49,085 bases of DNA, taken from the NCBI GenBank assembly GCA_937922185.1, contig CAKZUT010000119.1, positions 1 to 49,085 of the forward strand, read 5' to 3'. The stretch is from an uncultured Neomegalonema sp. (GTDB lineage: Bacteria > Pseudomonadota > Alphaproteobacteria > Rhodobacterales > Rhodobacteraceae). The notes under the pieces are model-generated. The model did not search any database. It was not told the origin of the DNA and saw nothing but the letters and a program-made list of their open reading frames with translations. Of this stretch, positions 1-9,462 are shown in pieces (the first letter of the stretch is position 1; each line of letters opens with the position of its first letter). The translations under genes were made by a program, and so were the position numbers.

Positions 1-3000
1 CCCTCGTCGGTTCGGGACCAATTGACGTCCAGTTTGCCCTCCGGTGAGGCCAGAGCGCCGTATTTGGCGGCGTTCGTCGCCAGTTCATGGATCGTCATCC
101 CGAACGCCACCGTTGCCTTCGCGCTGAGCTGGATCGAGGGGCCGCGCAACGTGATCCGATCAGCGCCGTAAACATCGATCAATTCAGGGTGCAGCAGGTC
201 TTCCAGAAGGACGCTATGCCAGTTCTGATCGGTCAGAAGATTATGTGTCAGGGCCAGCGCATTAATGCGCTTCACCAACGTATCGAGAATTATCTCGTGA
301 TCGCCCTTTTCCCGTCTTGCGCGGTTGATAAGGGCAATGACATTCGCCAGCATATTCTTCACACGATGCTGTAACTCACGCATAACACGACGTAATTCCA
401 TTTCTAACTCATGGAATTTCGTCACGTCGCGCACGCTCAGACCAACCGCTGTCACCTCGTCACCCTCGCGTATGGGGTACCAGTCCACCTCCCATCGGCG
501 TTCGTTATCCGGGTCGGCGGCGGTGTAGCCTTTCACCGACTGGTTCAGGATGGGCTTGCCGGTGCGAAACACTTCCTGCACGGGAGCGATGACCTGATCG
601 GACAGGCGGGGGACGATCTCATAGAGCGTTTTTCCGATATGGCCGGAGAGGGGTTTGCCATTGATGACGGCAAGCTCTTCATTGGCGCGCATATAGGTCA
701 GATCCGGTGCGATGAGCGCCATAGGCTGCGGGGAGACGCGATAAAGCTCCTCGATCTCGTTGAGGTGACGATTGGCGACCACGCTCACCTCTTCGAGGTC
801 GCGGGCATATTGGCGCAATTCTGTTACTGGAATCAATACGATAACGAGACCGCGCTGTTGCTCGTCGGCGGTGAAATACGGGTTCACCGAGACCTTGAGA
901 TCAGCCTCCCCGCTGATTGTTCGCATTTCCCGTTCACGCCGTTCACCGCTGGCGAGGACGGTATTGCAGACGTCGATGACATCCGCCATGGGCAGGTCGC
1001 CCGCGATATCGTTCAGGTGACGGCCCCGGTCCTTTTCCACCAGCCGGAAGAACTTGCGGGCCTCGGGAGAGAAGGTGCGGATATTGAGGTCATCGTCAAG
1101 GAACAGCGTGGCGATATTCGTGCTGTGGATGAAGTTCCGCAGGTCACTGAGCGCGGCATCGAGTTCCAGAACCTTCGTCCGCAACTCATCGTTCACGGTT
1201 GTCAGTTCCTCGTTCGCGGACTGCATCTCCTCGTTCATGGACATGATTTCCTCGTTGGAGCTTTTCAGCTCCTCATTCGAGGTTTCAAGTTCCTCCACTG
1301 TCGTGCGAACGGTCTGCTGCGCCTCCTCCAGTTCGTCTTCGAGTGTACGGACATAAACGTCATCGAGAGAGGTTTTTCCGTCGAATACCATCAGCGGTTT
1401 GCTGTCCTCGGCGGGGCGGGTGGATTGCTCGTCAAAGACGATCATCCGACGACTTTCGCGCAAGGGTCGTGCGTATAGCACAAGCCCCATCTCTTCGTCG
1501 TCAACCTCGCCCTGCCATTCGATTCGGTGAGTCTCGTCGGGCTTATCTCTGGCCGTCGCCAGCAGGCGGCGGAGGAGGGCGCGCAGGTTGCCACGCGCAA
1601 GGTCGATGATGTCGAGCCGGGGGACGCCCTGTCCCAGTTCCAGATACCGTCCTATGCGCCCGGACGTGTAGCAGAGCGTACGATTGGCATCGATCACGGC
1701 GAAAGCGGGTGCATGATGTTCGAGTACGACCTGCCGGTAGTATTCCTCGGCTGCGGGCGGGGCGCTATCGCGCAGGCGTTCGGTGCGGCGCCCCGGTGAT
1801 AACGTGCGCGTGGTTCCGCTCAGCACCGGCATTGTGAGAGGCCGGGATACGGCATCATCGCGGCGATAGATTTTCTGCGACTTGCTGACCGGAGTGAAAT
1901 GCCCCTCCACGACTCCCAGATTCTCGCTGGTGCCGAGAAACAGAAACGCATCGGGTTTCAGGGCATAGTGAAAGATCGGCATGACCCTGTCTTGCAGCCA
2001 TTTGTCGAAATAGATGATCATGTTGCGACAGGTGATCAGGTCGAGGCGCAGGAACGGGGGGTCCTTGATGAAGCTGTGCCGCGAGAATCGCACGATATCG
2101 CGCAGCGATTGGTTGACCTCGTACCCGGCGGCGGAAGGAGTAAAGTACCGTTCGAGCAGTTCCTGCGGCACGTCGTCGGCGATGTGATCCGGGTAGAGGC
2201 CCTCGCGCCCCGTCTTGAGGGCGTCCTCGTCGATATCGGTGGCGAAGATGCTGATCCGGGGGCGCGTGTCCAGCCTGTCCGTCTCCTGGAGGCACAGGAT
2301 CGCGATGGAATACGCTTCCTCGCCCGTCGCGCAGCCCGGCACCCAGATGCGGATTTCCGCATCGGCTCCCTTATCGGCCAGCATGGGCCGGATCACATGC
2401 TCGCACAGGGTGTCGAAGGCGCTGCGGTCCCGGAAGAAGGATGTGACGTTGATAAGAATATCCTGGAACAGCCGCGTTCCCTCGTTCTCGTCGGAGATCA
2501 GCTTTTGCAGATATTCGTTCGTGCGCGTGATGCCGAGGACCGACATGCGCCGCGCGATCCGCCGCTCCATCGTCGCGGCCTTGTAGTTCGAGAAATCATG
2601 CCCTGTGCGATAGAGCAGGTGCTTGGCGACCCGCTGCTTGAAATCATGGTCGTTCTTGAGCGCATCGCCCACATTGTCATGACGGTCGAAGAATTCGCTG
2701 ATGACGTTGATGATGTCCTCGGAGGGCAGAACGAGGTCGGAGCCGCCGTTGTCGATCGCGCTGCGGGGCATCCCGTCATAGGCTGACTGCCTCGGGTCCT
2801 GAACCAGACACAGGCCACCCGCATTCTTGATCGTCCGCATCCCGTTCGCGCCGTCGCTGCCGGTTCCGCTCAGGATGACCCCGACGCAATTGGCTCCGTG
2901 CTGATCCGCGAGGCTGTCGAAAAAGCTGTCTATGGAACGGCGCAGGCCGCGCGGCTGATCGAAATCGGCGAGGCGCAGGGTGTACCCTTCCACCGTCAGG

Positions 3001-3293
3001 GATGCGCCGGGCGGAATGATATGGACCGCCCCCTCCTCGATGATCATGCCGTCTTCAATGGCCCTGACCGGAACGCGCGCATTCTTCGACAGCAGTTCTT
3101 GCAGCAGGCTCTCATGGTCGGGGTCGAGATGCTGAACCATCACCAGGGCGAAGGCATGGCGCGGGGTCATCACCGACAGCAGGGACTGAAAGGCTTCCAG
3201 TCCCCCGGCGGAGGCTCCGACGCCGACCACCGGAAACCCTTTCGACTGCTTGTATTCGACCGGCTCCCGGCTTTTAGATTCGACTTGCTTCAT
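1..3293 (-). CDS. CheB-CheR-PAS-HWE/HisKA_2 hybrid histidine kinase (C-terminus cut off by window start)
   Basis: About 1,097 residues are visible; the 3' end lies outside the window. The ATG at 3291-3293 gives a start MKQVESKS. Domains in order: a CheB-type methylesterase core without receiver domain, with the nucleophile motif GASAGG (Ser28), MVQH (His55) and GTGSDG; a CheR methyltransferase region with SFFRD, the SAM-binding motif PGCATGEEAYS and TCRNMIIYF; a PAS region; an acidic coiled coil of repeated (S/T)NEE units near residues 664-709; two further PAS-like segments; then a phosphoacceptor motif LQHRVKNML near residue 973 and an N-box HELATNAAKYGAL near the cut end. These last motifs are those of HWE/HisKA_2 kinases. 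Such fusions are known as chemotaxis-like or stress sensory kinases of the cytoplasm. No che cluster or response regulator is nearby. Plus-strand reading frames inside it are shadows. Confidence 0.93.
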   Translation of the reverse strand, partial: MKQVESKSREPVEYKQSKGFPVVGVGASAGGLEAFQSLLSVMTPRHAFALVMVQHLDPDHESLLQELLSKNARVPVRAIEDGMIIEEGAVHIIPPGASLTVEGYTLRLADFDQPRGLRRSIDSFFDSLADQHGANCVGVILSGTGSDGANGMRTIKNAGGLCLVQDPRQSAYDGMPRSAIDNGGSDLVLPSEDIINVISEFFDRHDNVGDALKNDHDFKQRVAKHLLYRTGHDFSNYKAATMERRIARRMSVLGITRTNEYLQKLISDENEGTRLFQDILINVTSFFRDRSAFDTLCEHVIRPMLADKGADAEIRIWVPGCATGEEAYSIAILCLQETDRLDTRPRISIFATDIDEDALKTGREGLYPDHIADDVPQELLERYFTPSAAGYEVNQSLRDIVRFSRHSFIKDPPFLRLDLITCRNMIIYFDKWLQDRVMPIFHYALKPDAFLFLGTSENLGVVEGHFTPVSKSQKIYRRDDAVSRPLTMPVLSGTTRTLSPGRRTERLRDSAPPAAEEYYRQVVLEHHAPAFAVIDANRTLCYTSGRIGRYLELGQGVPRLDIIDLARGNLRALLRRLLATARDKPDETHRIEWQGEVDDEEMGLVLYARPLRESRRMIVFDEQSTRPAEDSKPLMVFDGKTSLDDVYVRTLEDELEEAQQTVRTTVEELETSNEELKSSNEEIMSMNEEMQSANEELTTVNDELRTKVLELDAALSDLRNFIHSTNIATLFLDDDLNIRTFSPEARKFFRLVEKDRGRHLNDIAGDLPMADVIDVCNTVLASGERREREMRTISGEADLKVSVNPYFTADEQQRGLVIVLIPVTELRQYARDLEEVSVVANRHLNEIEELYRVSPQPMALIAPDLTYMRANEELAVINGKPLSGHIGKTLYEIVPRLSDQVIAPVQEVFRTGKPILNQSVKGYTAADPDNERRWEVDWYPIREGDEVTAVGLSVRDVTKFHELEMELRRVMRELQHRVKNMLANVIALINRARREKGDHEIILDTLVKRINALALTHNLLTDQNWHSVLLEDLLHPELIDVYGADRITLRGPSIQLSAKATVAFGMTIHELATNAAKYGALASPEGKLDVNWSRTDE

Positions 3294-3462
3294 CGACAGG
3301 ACGCGCCATTGTGGATTGCGCGGGACATACCCGCCTCGGATACCTATTAAGGATCGATATGGCCCATAGACCGCCGATAGACAAAGTTTTCCGGCATATT
3401 GTTATCCGGTTTGTTTGTGTCGGGGCCGCGAAACGGGGTTTTCTGCGACATCGGAACCTTAC

Positions 3463-4380
3463 GTGACGCAGATCATCCGCGAGCGCACGCATCTGTCGCT
3501 CTGGTTGCTCTGGACGGTCGCGATCCTCATCGGCGTATCATGGGGCGGGTCGCAGCTTCTCGCCAAAATCTCCGTGTCCACGGGTCATGATGCGGCGGGG
3601 GTCGCGCTGATCTCGACCGTCATCGCAGCGGTCCTCACGAGCGCCATATGTCTGCTGCGCGGCTCATCCATGCCCCTTTCGGGCAGGGCGATCCTCTTCT
3701 ACACCGCTTGCGGCATTTTTGGCACGGCGCTGCCCAGCACCCTCAATTACACGATCATCGCCCATCTACCGGTCGGCGTTGTCTCGATTCTCATCGCCGG
3801 GGTGCCGATGCTGACGATGCTGCTGGGGCGCGTCCTGGGGCGTGAACGATTGTCTCCCGGCAAGGTCACCGGCATAGTTCTGGGCGGCATGGCGGTGGTC
3901 CTGATTGCCGCTCCCGATGCGGCGCTGCCGGGGGCGGGGGCGATGCTCTGGGTCTTGCTCGGCCTTCTCATCTCGCTCAGCTATGCCATCGAGAACATGA
4001 TTATCGACATCACGGCACCACCACAGGCCGATGCGATCACGTTGATGACGGGCATGAGCTGGGCGGCACTGGCGCTGTTGCTGCCGATTGTCTGGGCGCG
4101 GGACGGCTGGATCGACATGACTCCCATGGGCATCGCCGAACAATCCATCGTCGGGACCAGCCTGATCCATCTGTTCTGCTATACCGGTTTTATCTGGCTG
4201 ATCGGCAAGGCCGGTCCCGTCTTCGCCGCACAGATCGGCTATGTCGTTACCATTGCGGGGGTCTTCTGGGGCATGGCGATCCTCGGCGAGCGCCATTCGG
4301 GCATGGTCTGGCTTGCTCTGGTCCTGATGCTGGCGGGAATGGCGCTGGTTCAGCCGAGACGGGAAGAAGAGAGCGGTTGA
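3463..4380 (+). CDS. DMT-superfamily (EamA-type) permease
   Basis: About 305 residues, almost entirely hydrophobic, with about ten predicted membrane segments arranged as two EamA repeats. The first repeat starts at LWTVAILIGVSWGGSQLL and the second at MLWVLLGLLISLSYAIENM. Inner-membrane metabolite exporter or importer; substrate unknown. The reading frame is open back to a TTG at 3415, but I prefer the GTG at 3463 because the longer N-terminus is hydrophilic and atypical; no strong ribosome-binding site marks either start. It is followed at 183 bp by the HisD-like/SDR gene pair on the same strand, so it may move a substrate or product of that pair (inference). Confidence 0.85.
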   Translation: MTQIIRERTHLSLWLLWTVAILIGVSWGGSQLLAKISVSTGHDAAGVALISTVIAAVLTSAICLLRGSSMPLSGRAILFYTACGIFGTALPSTLNYTIIAHLPVGVVSILIAGVPMLTMLLGRVLGRERLSPGKVTGIVLGGMAVVLIAAPDAALPGAGAMLWVLLGLLISLSYAIENMIIDITAPPQADAITLMTGMSWAALALLLPIVWARDGWIDMTPMGIAEQSIVGTSLIHLFCYTGFIWLIGKAGPVFAAQIGYVVTIAGVFWGMAILGERHSGMVWLALVLMLAGMALVQPRREEESG

Positions 4381-4563
4381 GGGGGCGGGCTGTCCCGATT
4401 CAGCGGTGCGGAACTGCGGCGCGGCAGCGAAAGAATCGGACAAACGGGAACGATGGTATTCCCTCTCCCTCACCGGGAAGGCTAGGGTAGGGCGCGCCGA
4501 AGACGCATTCCGGCGTCGCAGACCGCCCGAAAGCCGATATCCTTCACCGACAGGCCCCGCAAC

Positions 4564-5895
4564 ATGCCCATCCAGCATCTCAAATCCGGCAAACCCGAAT
4601 CCGAACGCTCGGAGGACGACGCAAAGACCCGTTCGGTTGTCGAGGCCACCCTTGCCGATATCGGCGCGCGCGGTGATGCGGCGGTGCGTGATCTCAGCGC
4701 GAAGTTCGACGGCTATACCCCTGCCTCCTTCCGCCTGTCCGATGACGATATCGCCGCCCTCATCAACCGTGTTTCCGCGCAGGACATGCACGACCTGAAA
4801 TTCGCACAGGAACAGGTCCGCGCCTTCGCTCAGGCGCAGCGCGACACGATGCTCGATCTGGAGGTCGAGACCCGCCCCGGCGTCATCCTCGGCCATAAGC
4901 ATATCCCCGTGCAGTCCGTCGGTTGCTACGTCCCCGGCGGCAAGTTCCCCATGGTTGCCTCCGCCCATATGTCCGTCACCACGGCCAGCGTCGCCGAAGT
5001 CCCCCGCATCATCGCCTGCACGCCCCCCTTCAAGGGCGAGCCGAATCCCGCCGCCATCGCCGCCATGCACTTGGGCGGAGCGCGGGATATCTATGTGCTG
5101 GGCGGCATACAGGCCGTCGGCGCCATGGCGCTGGGCACCGAGAGCATCGACCCTGTGCATATGCTGATCGGCCCCGGCAATGCTTTCGTCGCCGAGGCCA
5201 AGCGCCAGCTTTTCGGGCGCGTCGGTATTGATCTCTTCGCCGGACCCACCGAGACGATGGTGATCGCCGATGACACCGTGGACCCCGAACTCGTCGCCAC
5301 CGATTTGCTGGGGCAGGCCGAACACGGCTACAACTCCCCTGCCGCGCTCATCACCACCTCGCGTAAACTGGCCGAGGGTACGCTGGCCGAGATCGACCGC
5401 CTTCTGCAAATCCTCCCCACCGCCGAGACTGCGGGGGCAAGCTGGCGCGACTATGGCGACGTGATCCTCTGCGACACCTATGACGAGATGCTGAGCGTCG
5501 CCGATGACATGGCTTACGAGCATGTGCAGGTGATGACCGACCGCGACGACTGGTTTCTGGAGCACATGACCTGCTACGGCGCGCTGTTCCTCGGTCCCCG
5601 CACCAATGTCGCCAATGGCGATAAGGTCATCGGCACCAACCACACCCTGCCCACCCGCAAGGCGGGCCGCTACACGGGCGGCCTCTGGGTCGGCAAGTAC
5701 CTCAAGACCCACAGCTACCAGCGCATCACCACCGACGAGGCCGCCACCGAGATCGGCGCTTACGGCTCGCGCCTGTGTATGCTGGAGGGCTTCGTCGGCC
5801 ATGCCGAACAATGCAACATCCGCGTCCGCCGCTATGGCGGCGTGAACGTGCCCTATGGCGAGGGCGCGCCTGTTCAGAAAGTCACTGACACATGA
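4564..5895 (+). CDS. Histidinol dehydrogenase-family NAD-dependent zinc dehydrogenase (paralogue, probably not histidine biosynthesis)
   Basis: 443 residues, the usual length of HisD. By alignment in memory to E. coli HisD the zinc ligands are present as Q251, H254 (QAEH), D353 and H413 (GHAE). The catalytic residues are present as E319-H320 (YEH) and H360 (GTNHTLPT), so the enzyme should be active. The substrate pocket differs: the segment after GTNHTLPT reads [18 protein letters not shown], unlike histidine-pathway HisD. No his gene is adjacent. It overlaps the following SDR by 4 bp (ATGA), which implies translational coupling. HisD paralogues paired with SDRs include sulfopropanediol 3-dehydrogenase (HpsN) of marine bacteria. 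I cannot decide from motifs alone whether this is HpsN or another subfamily. The family is certain, the substrate is not. Confidence 0.85.
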   Translation: MPIQHLKSGKPESERSEDDAKTRSVVEATLADIGARGDAAVRDLSAKFDGYTPASFRLSDDDIAALINRVSAQDMHDLKFAQEQVRAFAQAQRDTMLDLEVETRPGVILGHKHIPVQSVGCYVPGGKFPMVASAHMSVTTASVAEVPRIIACTPPFKGEPNPAAIAAMHLGGARDIYVLGGIQAVGAMALGTESIDPVHMLIGPGNAFVAEAKRQLFGRVGIDLFAGPTETMVIADDTVDPELVATDLLGQAEHGYNSPAALITTSRKLAEGTLAEIDRLLQILPTAETAGASWRDYGDVILCDTYDEMLSVADDMAYEHVQVMTDRDDWFLEHMTCYGALFLGPRTNVANGDKVIGTNHTLPTRKAGRYTGGLWVGKYLKTHSYQRITTDEAATEIGAYGSRLCMLEGFVGHAEQCNIRVRRYGGVNVPYGEGAPVQKVTDT

Positions 5896-6656
5896 ACCTC
5901 CCCCGCACCCCCTCCTTCCGGCTTGACGGTCGCCGCGCTCTCGTCGCGGGGGCTTCCTCCGGTATCGGCCTCGGATGCGCCGTGGCACTGGCCGAGGCGG
6001 GCGCGCATGTTACGCTTGCCGCGCGGCGCACGCAGAAGCTGGAGGAAACAGCCGCAGCTTTCGCCTCGCAGGGATGGACCGCCGACATCCTGACCCTCGA
6101 TATCGCCGATACCGGGGCGACCCGCGATGCGCTGGCTGCCCGTGATCCCTATGACATCCTCGTCAATTCGGCGGGCCTCGCGATCCATTCCCCGGCCACC
6201 GAAACCGACCGCGCCGATTACGACCGCGTTACGGATATCAACACACGCGGGGCCTATTTCCTGCTCCGCGAGGTCGCAAAGCGCCTGATCGAGACCGGCA
6301 GGCCCGGCTCCCTCATGACCATCTCGTCCCAGATGGCCCATGTCGGCGGTATCGAGCGCGCCGTCTACTGCGCTTCCAAGCACGCTGTCGAGGGCATGAC
6401 GAAAGCCATGGCCATTGAGTGGGGACCGCATAAAATCCGGGTCAACACGCTCTGCCCCACCTTCATCCGCACCCCCCTCACCGAACCCACCTTCGATAAT
6501 CCCGAGCGCGTCGCGTGGATCGAGGAGAAGATCAAGCTGGGCCGCACCGGTGAGGTCGAGGATATCATGGGCGGCGTGGTCTTTCTGGCTTCCGATGCCT
6601 CCGCGCTCGTCACCGGAACGGCCCTCCTGATCGACGGCGGCTGGACAGCGGATTGA
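5892..6656 (+). CDS. SDR-family NAD(P)-dependent oxidoreductase
   Basis: 254 residues, classical short-chain dehydrogenase. The nucleotide-binding motif is AGASSGIG near residue 20; the NSAG motif, the SSQM catalytic serine segment and YCASK (Tyr/Lys) are all present, and it ends with the typical [10 protein letters not shown]. The start codon overlaps the stop of the HisD-like gene, so the two enzymes are made together and probably act successively on one alcohol or its aldehyde. In dihydroxypropanesulfonate degradation HpsN works with SDRs HpsO/HpsP, which is one possible parallel; an unrelated polyol pathway is equally open. It also resembles gluconate 5-dehydrogenase-type SDRs. Confidence 0.87.
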   Translation: MNLPRTPSFRLDGRRALVAGASSGIGLGCAVALAEAGAHVTLAARRTQKLEETAAAFASQGWTADILTLDIADTGATRDALAARDPYDILVNSAGLAIHSPATETDRADYDRVTDINTRGAYFLLREVAKRLIETGRPGSLMTISSQMAHVGGIERAVYCASKHAVEGMTKAMAIEWGPHKIRVNTLCPTFIRTPLTEPTFDNPERVAWIEEKIKLGRTGEVEDIMGGVVFLASDASALVTGTALLIDGGWTAD

Positions 6657-6741
6657 CGGATCGGGTGCGTCATTCACTCCCGAGTTTGCAAGTGACTGAA
6701 ATATCGGTCGAATCTTCTTTACGGATCGTTCCACCCATCGC

Positions 6742-6770
6742 TTGACACTCCTTTGCCCTCTGCATATGTT
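6742..6770 (+). promoter_or_regulatory. Sigma-70 type promoter of the atp F0 operon
   Basis: TTGACA at 6742-6747, a 17-bp spacer, then TATGTT at 6765-6770. It is 54 bp upstream of the atpI start and the only clear promoter in the 168-bp gap after the SDR gene, so the F0 genes should be transcribed from here. Confidence 0.7.
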
Positions 6771-6824
6771 GCGCCCGATTTCGCAGCGCATTCTGTGCAT
6801 CATGGCGGTTTTCAGGAGTAGGGT

Positions 6825-7181
6825 ATGGCCGATATGCGGCCCGGTTCACCGGACGGTGAAAGGGACGCCACCGGAGAGCGTGAGGCTCTGGAGCGGCTTT
6901 CGCGGCGGATAGATGTCGCCCGCGAGGGGATTGATCCGAGACCGCGAAAGTCTCCCGGCAAGTATCAGGGCCTGTCCATTGCCTGGCGCATGGTGCTGGA
7001 ACTCGTTATCGGTTGCGGCTTCGGGGCGGCGATCGGGTATGCGATAGACGACGTTGCGGGCACCGGCCCGCTGTTTCTGGTGGTGTTCGGCCTTCTGGGT
7101 TTCGCCGCCGGTGTGAAGACGATGATGGCCTCCGCGCGGCAGATGCAGCGTAAGGGCAAAGAAGGAGACGGCCTTGGCTAG
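6825..7181 (+). CDS. atpI: ATP synthase assembly/accessory protein I (AtpI/AtpZ type)
   Basis: 118 residues with a charged N-terminal half and two hydrophobic segments (WRMVLELVIGCGFGAAIGYAI and GPLFLVVFGLLGFAAGV), the layout of the AtpI/AtpZ accessory subunit that assists c-ring assembly or ion supply. AGGAG sits about 8 bp before the ATG. First gene of atpI-atpB-atpE-atpF'-atpF, the usual split F0 operon of Rhodobacterales. Its stop codon lies 8 bp inside the start of atpB. Confidence 0.9.
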   Translation: MADMRPGSPDGERDATGEREALERLSRRIDVAREGIDPRPRKSPGKYQGLSIAWRMVLELVIGCGFGAAIGYAIDDVAGTGPLFLVVFGLLGFAAGVKTMMASARQMQRKGKEGDGLG

Positions 7182-7929
7182 CAGTGCGGACGGTGAGGGC
7201 GGCCTCAATATTCATCCGATGGACCAGTTCATCATCAAGGACTGGATTCCTATCGACCTCGGTTTTGTCGATCTCTCTTTCACCAACTCGGCGTTCTTCG
7301 CGTTCCTCGCGGTCGGCCTTGTCAGCCTGTTCCTCTGGACGGCGATGAGCGGATCGTCGCTGGTTCCCTCGCGGATGCAGTCGATGGCCGAGGGTCTTTA
7401 CGAATTCGTGCGGAACATGGTGCGCGATTCCTGCGGTGAGGCGGGGCTGAAATACTTCCCCTACATCTTCACGCTGTTTCTCTTCATCCTGGCCTGCAAC
7501 CTGGTCGGAATGGTTCCGTATTCCTTCACGGTCACGAGTCATTTCGCCGTCACGGTCTTTCTCGCGCTGTCGGTCTTCATCACCGTCACGGTGATCGGCT
7601 TCATGCGTCACGGCGTCGGTTTCCTCGGCCTCTTCTGGCCAATGGACGCACCGGCGTTCATGCGTCCGATCCTCGCGATCATCGAGGTCATTTCCTACTT
7701 CGTGCGTCCCGTCAGCCATTCTATCCGTCTGGGCGCGAACATGATGGCCGGTCACGCGGTTCTGAAGGTCTTCGCGGGCTTCGTCGGTGCCATGGGCGTC
7801 TTCGGCGTCCTGCCGATCCTCGCTATTACGGGCGTAACGGCGCTCGAATTTCTTGTCGCGGTCATTCAGGCGTATGTCTTCGCCATTCTGACCTGCGTCT
7901 ACCTCCACGACGCGCTGCACATGCACTGA
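7174..7929 (+). CDS. atpB: F0F1 ATP synthase subunit a
   Basis: 251 residues, five or six membrane segments. The conserved [14 protein letters not shown] segment contains the essential stator arginine (Arg of RLGAN) that faces the c-ring, and the C-terminal [16 protein letters not shown] motif is also diagnostic. The start is TTG at 7174, supported by GGAG at 7164-7167 and by the N-terminus fitting the family; it overlaps atpI. Inner-membrane proton half-channel. Confidence 0.97.
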   Translation: MASSADGEGGLNIHPMDQFIIKDWIPIDLGFVDLSFTNSAFFAFLAVGLVSLFLWTAMSGSSLVPSRMQSMAEGLYEFVRNMVRDSCGEAGLKYFPYIFTLFLFILACNLVGMVPYSFTVTSHFAVTVFLALSVFITVTVIGFMRHGVGFLGLFWPMDAPAFMRPILAIIEVISYFVRPVSHSIRLGANMMAGHAVLKVFAGFVGAMGVFGVLPILAITGVTALEFLVAVIQAYVFAILTCVYLHDALHMH

Positions 7930-7981
7930 CGCGGGTGCGCGCATCATACTTTTCAGCCATTCCAACCAAAGGAGCATCACC

Positions 7982-8218
7982 ATGGAAGGCGATATCGGAA
8001 ACATGGGTCAGTATATCGGCGCTGGCCTCGCCTGCATCGGCATGGGCGGCGCGGGCATCGGCGTGGGTCACGTCGCGGGGAACTTCCTCTCCGGCGCACT
8101 CCGCAACCCGGCGGCTGCACAGGAACAGACGGCAACCCTCTTCATCGGCATCGCCTTTGCCGAGGCACTGGGCATCTTCAGCTTCCTCGTCGCTCTGCTC
8201 CTGCTCTTCGCCGTTTGA
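7982..8218 (+). CDS. atpE: F0F1 ATP synthase subunit c
   Basis: 78 residues, two transmembrane helices joined by a polar loop with the RNPAA motif. The proton-carrying carboxylate is the Glu of [10 protein letters not shown]. The glycine-rich first helix ([10 protein letters not shown]) is typical for c-ring packing. AAAGGAG precedes the ATG, a strong ribosome-binding site that fits the high stoichiometry of c. A hairpin follows the stop codon (separate entry). Confidence 0.98.
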   Translation: MEGDIGNMGQYIGAGLACIGMGGAGIGVGHVAGNFLSGALRNPAAAQEQTATLFIGIAFAEALGIFSFLVALLLLFAV

Positions 8219-8243
8219 TCCGGCGACGTGAAATCCCAAGGGG

Positions 8244-8266
8244 CAGGGCGGTGATCGCCCGCCCTG
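8244..8266 (+). promoter_or_regulatory. Intercistronic hairpin between atpE and atpF'
   Basis: CAGGGCGG at 8244-8251 and CCGCCCTG at 8259-8266 form a perfect 8-bp stem with a 7-nt loop, 25 bp after the atpE stop and without a U-tract. It is placed where it could stabilise the atpE message or partly attenuate transcription into atpF'. The effect is inference. Confidence 0.6.
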
Positions 8267-8292
8267 AATTTCCTGTGACGTGGAGGCCGTAG

Positions 8293-8847
8293 ATGGCATC
8301 GTCCGCTACCGATTCCGACGCTGCTTACGGGGGCGAACAAGCCGTCGGAATGCCGCAGCTCGATTTCGACACCTGGGCGTCCCAGATATTCTGGGCGGCG
8401 CTTGCACTCATCCTGCTGTACCAGATTCTCGCCAAGAAAATCATGCCCCGCATCGCGGGTGCATTGGAGGACAGGCATCACGCGATTGCCGATGATCTTG
8501 ACTCCGCCGCCGCGCTGAAGGTCAGGGCCGAGGAGGCGCAGGGCAGTTACCAGAAGGCCCTTGCAGATGCGAAGGCCCGTGCCAACGAGATTGCCGAAAA
8601 GAACCGCGCCGATCTCAACGCACAGATCGAAGAGGCCAATGCAAAGGCCGAAGCCGAAATTTCCGCGCGTACCGCCGAGGGCGAGGAACGGATCAATGCC
8701 ATCCGCGCCGAAGCCACCGCAAATGCGCGTGAAGTCGCCGGTGAGACGGCTCGGGCCATTGTCGATAAACTGGCTCCCGGCAGCGCAGACCCCTCCGCTA
8801 TCTCTGCCGCCGTCGAGCGTGCGCTTGCCGCGAGAGGAATGGTCTGA
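8293..8847 (+). CDS. atpF': F0F1 ATP synthase subunit b' (second b-type stator subunit)
   Basis: 184 residues: a short variable N-terminus, one membrane span (ASQIFWAALALILLYQILAKKIMP), then a long charged Ala/Glu/Arg-rich coiled coil. GGAGG is 6 bp before the ATG. It pairs with the following b subunit to make the b/b' heterodimer known from phototrophic bacteria and alphaproteobacteria. Its stop overlaps the atpF start (ATGG/TGA overlap at 8847), so the two stalk subunits are coupled in 1:1 ratio. Confidence 0.95.
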   Translation: MASSATDSDAAYGGEQAVGMPQLDFDTWASQIFWAALALILLYQILAKKIMPRIAGALEDRHHAIADDLDSAAALKVRAEEAQGSYQKALADAKARANEIAEKNRADLNAQIEEANAKAEAEISARTAEGEERINAIRAEATANAREVAGETARAIVDKLAPGSADPSAISAAVERALAARGMV

Positions 8848-9326
8848 TGGATACCAATATTGCCGTCGCCATCGGTTTTGTCCTCTTCTTCGCTATCGTG
8901 TTCTACTACAAGGTACCGTCGAAGATCGGCTCTATGCTCGATGCGCGCGCCAACCGCATCCGCGACCAGCTTGAGGAAGCCCGGCAGGCAAAGGAAGAGG
9001 CGCAGACGCTCCTCGCTTCCTTCGAGCGCAAGCAGGCCGACGTGCAGCAGGAAGCCGACGAGATCGTCAAACGCGCACGGGCCGAGGCAACCGCCGCTTC
9101 CGAGCAGGCTCAGGTCGATATGGAAAAATCCATCGCCCGCAAGTTGCGCGCCGCTGAGGAACGCATCGCACAGGCCGAGGCCAGCGCCACGCGCGAGGTT
9201 CGCAATGCTGCCGCCGCTGCCGCAACCCTTGCGGCGCGTGAGGCGATAAGCGGGGGCCTTTCCGAAGACCGTGCCGGAGCCATGTTGGATGATGGTATCG
9301 CCACAATAGGCTCGCGCCTGAACTGA
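8847..9326 (+). CDS. atpF: F0F1 ATP synthase subunit b
   Basis: 159 residues: one N-terminal transmembrane helix (VAIGFVLFFAIVFYYKVPSK) and a long coiled coil (RANRIRDQLEEARQAKEE) that forms the peripheral stalk. Last gene of the F0 operon. F1 genes are not in the window, as expected for this order, where F0 and F1 operons are separate. A rho-independent terminator follows about 50 bp later. Confidence 0.95.
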   Translation: MDTNIAVAIGFVLFFAIVFYYKVPSKIGSMLDARANRIRDQLEEARQAKEEAQTLLASFERKQADVQQEADEIVKRARAEATAASEQAQVDMEKSIARKLRAAEERIAQAEASATREVRNAAAAAATLAAREAISGGLSEDRAGAMLDDGIATIGSRLN

Positions 9327-9376
9327 TCGCCGTATCGTCAGACGACGGCATTTGCACGTCGTGGAAACAATCTGAA

Positions 9377-9414
9377 ACGCCGCTTCAATTTCCGGGAGCG
9401 GCGTCTTCTTTTTG
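9377..9414 (+). terminator. Rho-independent terminator of the atp F0 operon
   Basis: ACGCCGCT (9377-9384) pairs perfectly with AGCGGCGT (9397-9404) around a 12-nt loop, followed by CTTCTTTTTG. The stem plus T-run on the plus strand ends the F0 transcript just before fabI paralogue 1. Confidence 0.85.
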
Positions 9415-9462
9415 TGCCGCCGCTTCGTTAAGGGTGAGGCCACATCCACGAAAGGCATTTCC

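Noticed and set aside
411-2786. Plus-strand open frames of 355 and 295 codons
   Set aside because: Antisense shadows of the CheB-CheR-kinase gene on the minus strand, which has clear motifs in frame.
3766-5988. 740-codon minus-strand open frame
   Set aside because: Antisense to the DMT permease and HisD-like gene; composition is His/Gly/Asp-rich noise of a GC-rich shadow frame.
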